Source: M1-B18 sp048264125 (GTDB lineage: Bacteria > Bacillota > Clostridia > Peptostreptococcales > Natronincolaceae). From it: DNA of 64,000 bases. The DNA lies in the NCBI GenBank assembly GCA_048264125.1, contig JBLXDM010000010.1, positions 62,001 to 126,000 of the forward strand, read 5' to 3'. Positions 61,128 through 64,000 of this stretch are shown here, in pieces. Made by a program: the position numbers and the translations under genes. The notes beneath the pieces are model-generated. The model was not told where the DNA came from. It saw only the letters and a program-made list of their open reading frames with translations, and made no database searches. How positions within the stretch are numbered: position 1 is the first letter of the stretch; each line of letters begins with the position of its first letter.

Positions 61128-61329
61128 TCCCATCATCCTCCCAAAAGATATCATTTAATGTTTTTCCCAACAGTCTACAAATCGCTATGCATAAATTTAT
61201 TGATGGATTATAGTCTCCATTTTCAATTGCATTTATTGTCTGCCTTGTAACCCCTACAGCATCAGCAATATCCTTTTGAGACATATCCTTGGCTGCCCTT
61301 GCAGCCTTAAGCCTTAAATTTTTTCCCAA
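61120..61329 (-). CDS. XRE-family (Cro/C1-type) small regulator
   Basis: A 69-residue helix-turn-helix protein of the YozG/YgzD-like type (AAKDMSQKDIADAVGVTRQTINAIENGDYNPSINLCIAICRLLGKTLNDIFW). It is nearly all DNA-binding domain. It is coupled to the membrane-protein gene, a common pairing, and may respond to it. GGGGTGAGAGC precedes the ATG. Candidate direct-repeat operator lies upstream. Confidence 0.92.
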   Translation of the reverse strand: MGKNLRLKAARAAKDMSQKDIADAVGVTRQTINAIENGDYNPSINLCIAICRLLGKTLNDIFWEDDGNE

Positions 61330-61345
61330 GCTCTCACCCCTTTGC

Positions 61346-61395
61346 TGATTTCTTACTCTTGATTTTTTAGTGTCTTATTTTCTTGATTTCTTACT
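61346..61395. promoter_or_regulatory. Direct-repeat candidate operator of the XRE gene
   Basis: TGATTTCTTACT occurs at 61346-61357 and 61384-61395, 38 bp apart, with a weaker TTGATTTTTTAG between. Such repeats upstream of a Cro-like gene may be its own binding sites. A promoter is not clear. Confidence 0.35.
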
Positions 61396-61489
61396 ATTTA
61401 TCTTACTCTACTAATATAGTACTATATACTAGATATTGTGTCAAATATATTTTACATTTATTCGTATATTTTTTACTTTTCGTTTATAA

Positions 61490-61536
61490 ATGAATAGCCT
61501 AGAGCCAAAGGAATCCTTTGGCTCTAGGCTATTCAT
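61490..61536. terminator. Very long perfect hairpin after the HD-domain gene
   Basis: ATGAATAGCCTAGAGCCAAA.. folds on itself as a 22-bp perfect stem with loop AAT. It lies 24 bp past the stop at 61560. There is no U-tail on the minus strand (TTTATAAACG), so it may act as terminator or RNA-end protector, or be an unrelated inverted repeat. Confidence 0.6.
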
Positions 61537-61559
61537 GCGTTTAATTTATATCGATGCCT

Positions 61560-62234
61560 CTATTCCAGTTGAGAACGTAGCATCTCAAAGCCCTTTTTAT
61601 GGGTTAATTCAACCTCTTTATACATGCTTTCATAAAAATCAATGGTAGTCTGACGTCGTCCCTCAGCTATTATTCTTGCATGCTCTGTAAAAAATTTATC
61701 ATAAATACCCTTTAGCTTCCAATGATATTCGTGAAAAAAAGAAGGCTCCTCATCCCCTTCGCCACTAAGCACCTGGCCAGACCCATTTAAAGAATACATT
61801 TTCTGAGCGATTATGCCACCGTAGGCCAGCGTTCTAGCTATCCCAACTGCTCCTGTAACATCCAGCTTATCTGAATCAAAAAGTATTTGTGCCTCGATGC
61901 TTTCCGGAGGTGAATCATTCCTGTATCTATGTGTTGATATACAGGCCTTAACATGAAGAGCCTTCTCCTCGCTCCATCCTATAGAACGAAGAAATTCGTA
62001 GGCCATATCAGCTCCTACAATCGCATGATCGCATTGGGGATTATTGTACTGCGCCTCACGCCCTATATCATGCAGCAGCGATGCAGCTATAAGCACGTCT
62101 TTATCAACATCAAAGCCGGCTGAAATATCAAGGGCATAATATAAAACCCGATATATATGCTGACAGTCGTGGGCTCCATCCTTCATAAGCTCCAGCATAA
62201 AGCCTTCAATTTCCAAATACATTTCTTTTTGCAT
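61560..62234 (-). CDS. HD-domain hydrolase
   Basis: A 224-residue metal-dependent phosphohydrolase of the HD superfamily (YedJ/YpgQ-like). Metal ligands lie in DCQHIYRVLYYALDI, LIAASLLHDIGREAQ (His-Asp pair near 53) and FDSDKLDVTGAVG (Asp near 119). Substrate unknown; relatives act on nucleotides. It is 65 bp after the cdaR gene in the same direction. Confidence 0.88.
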   Translation of the reverse strand: MQKEMYLEIEGFMLELMKDGAHDCQHIYRVLYYALDISAGFDVDKDVLIAASLLHDIGREAQYNNPQCDHAIVGADMAYEFLRSIGWSEEKALHVKACISTHRYRNDSPPESIEAQILFDSDKLDVTGAVGIARTLAYGGIIAQKMYSLNGSGQVLSGEGDEEPSFFHEYHWKLKGIYDKFFTEHARIIAEGRRQTTIDFYESMYKEVELTHKKGFEMLRSQLE

Positions 62235-62299
62235 AATCCAGCTCCTTATGTAAGTATTTTTCCCACTTTTATCACCAAAGGCAGTACCCCTTACTTACT

Positions 62300-63439
62300 T
62301 CATCGGCACATACTGAAATAATATGCCAGCTCCGTAAGAAATCTCCTATCGGCGGAATTAGCTATAGGATCGATATTTAATACCTCTTTAATTTTATTAA
62401 GTCTAAACAGCAGTGTATTTCTATGAATGAATAATGCCTTTGCACTGCTGACTACATTGTAGTTGTTTTTGCAAAGAGCATCTGCGGTTTCAACCAACTG
62501 CTTTTTTTCCTCTCTTGTAAACAAGGTGTTATATACACTAAAAATATTATCATATGCTTTAATGGTCACAAGGCTTCTATAGTAATCTACGATATAATCG
62601 TTGAAGTAGTGTAGTCCACTCTTTTCCTTTATTTGTAGTGAAAGCTGCTGTGCATGTATATATGAGGTTCTGAGCTTATCTAATTTTGATTGCATCGAAC
62701 CCACAAAAACAGAAATTTTACTCATATCCAGTTCCTCAGGCAAATGCCTTGAGAAATTCTTAACATATTCTTCTATAATAAAGCGACAATCCTTTATTGC
62801 CTCATTAGGTTTTCCAACTATTGCTTTAAGCATAATAATATCATTATTTCTTGCTATCGCTATGATATCCTGAGAAGTATAGCCCTCTGCCTTTAGGAGG
62901 GCCTCCATCACCTGTTGAGGATTATTCTTCAAATCATGCTTTATAATTATGGCAGCTCTTAGTAGCTCCTGAATAAGCCCCAGCTCTACAGCCATGGCTG
63001 CTGCAACGGAAATATCCCCATGCTCCTCAAGAAAAAGAAAATACAAAAACTCCTCGGCCTTATCCCTTCGCCGTTCCCCCACCATTTGAAGCTCATATTC
63101 CAGCATTGCCTCCATAAAGCTCTTTAAAAGATTGGCATAGATATGTACCGTCTCCGGATTTCCGGTAACACAGATTACTCCCTCGTGCTTGTTTTTGTAA
63201 TCAATAAACATGTTAACCCCAGGCTTTGTTCCAAGAAATCTGTGGTTATCCCTCACTACACCTGAGTCTATCGTTCCATTCAGCATACCATAGGCCACCT
63301 CATGGAAATCGCCTATACGTGAAGCATCCTTACTGGCAATGATTATCCCTTGGTCATTCATTATATTGATGTTATGCTCTAAATTTTTAGCTGTCTTATC
63401 TAAAAATTTTTGTGCTAATGCTGGATCAAGTATTGACAT
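62300..63439 (-). CDS. CdaR-family sugar-diacid-type transcriptional regulator
   Basis: A 379-residue regulator. Residues 1-135 are a diacid-recognition (Diacid_rec) domain (LDPALAQKFLDKTAKNLEHNINIMNDQGIIIASKDASRIGDFHEVAYGML), followed by a middle GGDEF-like region, and a C-terminal PucR-type HTH (NYNVVSSAKALFIHRNTLLFRLNKIKEVLNID). CdaR proteins activate glycerate, glucarate or galactarate use. No such genes are in view; they may lie elsewhere. Element E is about 100 bp upstream. Confidence 0.9.
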   Translation of the reverse strand: MSILDPALAQKFLDKTAKNLEHNINIMNDQGIIIASKDASRIGDFHEVAYGMLNGTIDSGVVRDNHRFLGTKPGVNMFIDYKNKHEGVICVTGNPETVHIYANLLKSFMEAMLEYELQMVGERRRDKAEEFLYFLFLEEHGDISVAAAMAVELGLIQELLRAAIIIKHDLKNNPQQVMEALLKAEGYTSQDIIAIARNNDIIMLKAIVGKPNEAIKDCRFIIEEYVKNFSRHLPEELDMSKISVFVGSMQSKLDKLRTSYIHAQQLSLQIKEKSGLHYFNDYIVDYYRSLVTIKAYDNIFSVYNTLFTREEKKQLVETADALCKNNYNVVSSAKALFIHRNTLLFRLNKIKEVLNIDPIANSADRRFLTELAYYFSMCR

Positions 63440-63540
63440 ATTATTACATCCTCACTTTATGAAGGTTCTTTATAATACATTTTAAATATAAATTAATTTA
63501 TTTGTCAATGTGCAAACTGTCTTTAAAGGCTTATATAGCT

Positions 63541-63715
63541 AAGGAAATTGCATAATACCATAAAAGCACATATATATTCTAGTTTATGCAAAGCTAAAAG
63601 TTTATCGCGCATTGCCTAGGGCTAATAACATAACACTTAAGCCTGTGGGGCACTAAGCAGGAAACCTTTGACTTTGTATAAACATACTACTCCTCTTTAT
63701 TATGCAATTTCCTCA
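63541..63715 (-). repeat. Palindromic intergenic element, family 1, copy E
   Basis: A 175-bp full copy. Loop sides TCGCGCATT and ACTAAGCAGG, with GCC (63614-63616) pairing to GGC (63649-63651) where copy A has GTC/GAC. The inverted ends extend to TAGCTAAGGAAATT / AATTTCCTCAGCTA. It is between pepF and cdaR, both minus. Confidence 0.87.
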
Positions 63716-63718
63716 GCT

Positions 63719-63753
63719 AAAAACATAGCCTTTATTATTCCACAGGCTATGTT
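63719..63753 (-). terminator. Terminator after pepF
   Basis: AACATAGCC and GGCTATGTT form a 9-bp stem around TTTATTATTCCACA, followed on the minus strand by TTTTTAGC. It ends at element E. Confidence 0.8.
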
Positions 63754-63774
63754 TTCAGCATTGCTGCTATATTT

Positions 63775-64000
63775 CTAACTCATCCGTCAGCCTGATAATT
63801 TCATCAATCAGGCTTCCTATGTATTCAATCGTATCTCTTAAAGGCTTTTCAGTCGTAATATCGACACCTGCCATTTTAGCCAGCTCTATTGCATTCTTTG
63901 AACCCCCTGCATTAAGCACGCTTCTCCAGTCGTCTATTGCCGGCTGTCCCTCCTGCTTTATCCTTTTACTTACCTCCGTGGCTATTGTAAGGCCTGCACT
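63775..64000 (-). CDS. pepF: Oligoendopeptidase F, C-terminal end (cut by window edge)
   Basis: The last 75 codons of an M3-family oligoendopeptidase. The visible part SAGLTIATEVSKRIKQEGQPAIDDWRSVLNAGGSKNAIELAKMAGVDITTEKPLRDTIEYIGSLIDEIIRLTDEL matches the typical PepF C-terminal helices. The HEXXH zinc site lies beyond 64000, so activity cannot be judged. Stop TAG at 63775-63777. Confidence 0.85.

Noticed and set aside
1..64000. tRNA, rRNA, CRISPR array or prophage
   Set aside because: I looked for cloverleaf ends, rRNA blocks, regular spacers and phage gene runs and found none.

Overview
The window looks like chromosome of a low-GC, anaerobic, endospore-type Firmicute (class Clostridia, possibly the Alkaliphilus/Natronincola side; this placement is inference from gene content and style, not a match). 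The signs are compact gene spacing, AGGAGG-type ribosome sites, U-tailed hairpin terminators, adenosylcobalamin and yybP-ykoY riboswitches, PerR, QueG, DUF368, DUF456, DUF503, DUF2225 and DUF362 proteins, and a HAAS/PadR pair. I saw no rRNA, tRNA, phage, complete insertion sequence or CRISPR array. Both ends cut genes: arsM on the left and an oligoendopeptidase F gene on the right.

Layout. 1-4270 (minus): arsM with a cysteine-rich MarR regulator, two DUF362 proteins and a HAD phosphatase. 4311-4805 (plus): perR behind a textbook promoter. 4904-14365 (minus): a ten-gene cobalamin operon (cobU, cobA/btuR, cobS, cobC, btuF-, btuC- and btuD-like genes, cbiP, cbiB, cobD) behind a promoter, a B12 riboswitch and a terminator. 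It covers uptake, adenosylation, cobyric acid amidation, aminopropanol attachment and lower-loop assembly, with no corrin-ring synthesis genes in the window. 14379-21759: LCAT-like hydrolase, ogt, DUF2225, VanW protein, a large FtsA-like ATPase, nth, DUF503. 21789-25959: RND efflux pair, preceded by two tandem structured repeats. 26487-36648: kbl, Lon-like protease, a heptad-repeat coiled-coil protein, a chemoreceptor, queG, lepB, EamA transporter. 36678-41349: DUF456, then an ABC-2 export operon with its own winged-helix regulator and a 40-residue membrane protein. 41524-44631 (plus): ArsR regulator plus a four-domain sulfur-handling fusion enzyme. 44678-47277: mnmA and a TMEM165-type Mn transporter under a Mn riboswitch. 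47329-52135: a gene broken by a stop codon, a Zn phospholipase C-like protein, and a three-gene NHEJ operon (ku, ligase, polymerase). 52260-55336: larEBC for the nickel-pincer cofactor. 55602-64000: transporters, membrane proteins and small regulators (MerR/TipAS, PadR, XRE, CdaR), then the pepF end.

The most unusual signal is not a gene. Five copies of a roughly 180-bp palindromic element (11406, 34818, 41569, 48039, 63541) and two short remnants (20700, 45812) sit between genes. They share an asymmetric internal-loop sequence (TCGCSCA on one side, ACTAAGCAGG on the other) with a tandem pair of differently flanked palindromes at 26105 and 26297, upstream of the RND genes. Both families show paired base changes that keep helices intact, and in every copy flanked by same-direction genes the same strand is the sense strand. 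One copy is itself split by a 156-bp MITE-like insert with a 5-bp target duplication. The elements may be mobile, may act as leader RNAs, or both; the sequence alone does not decide.
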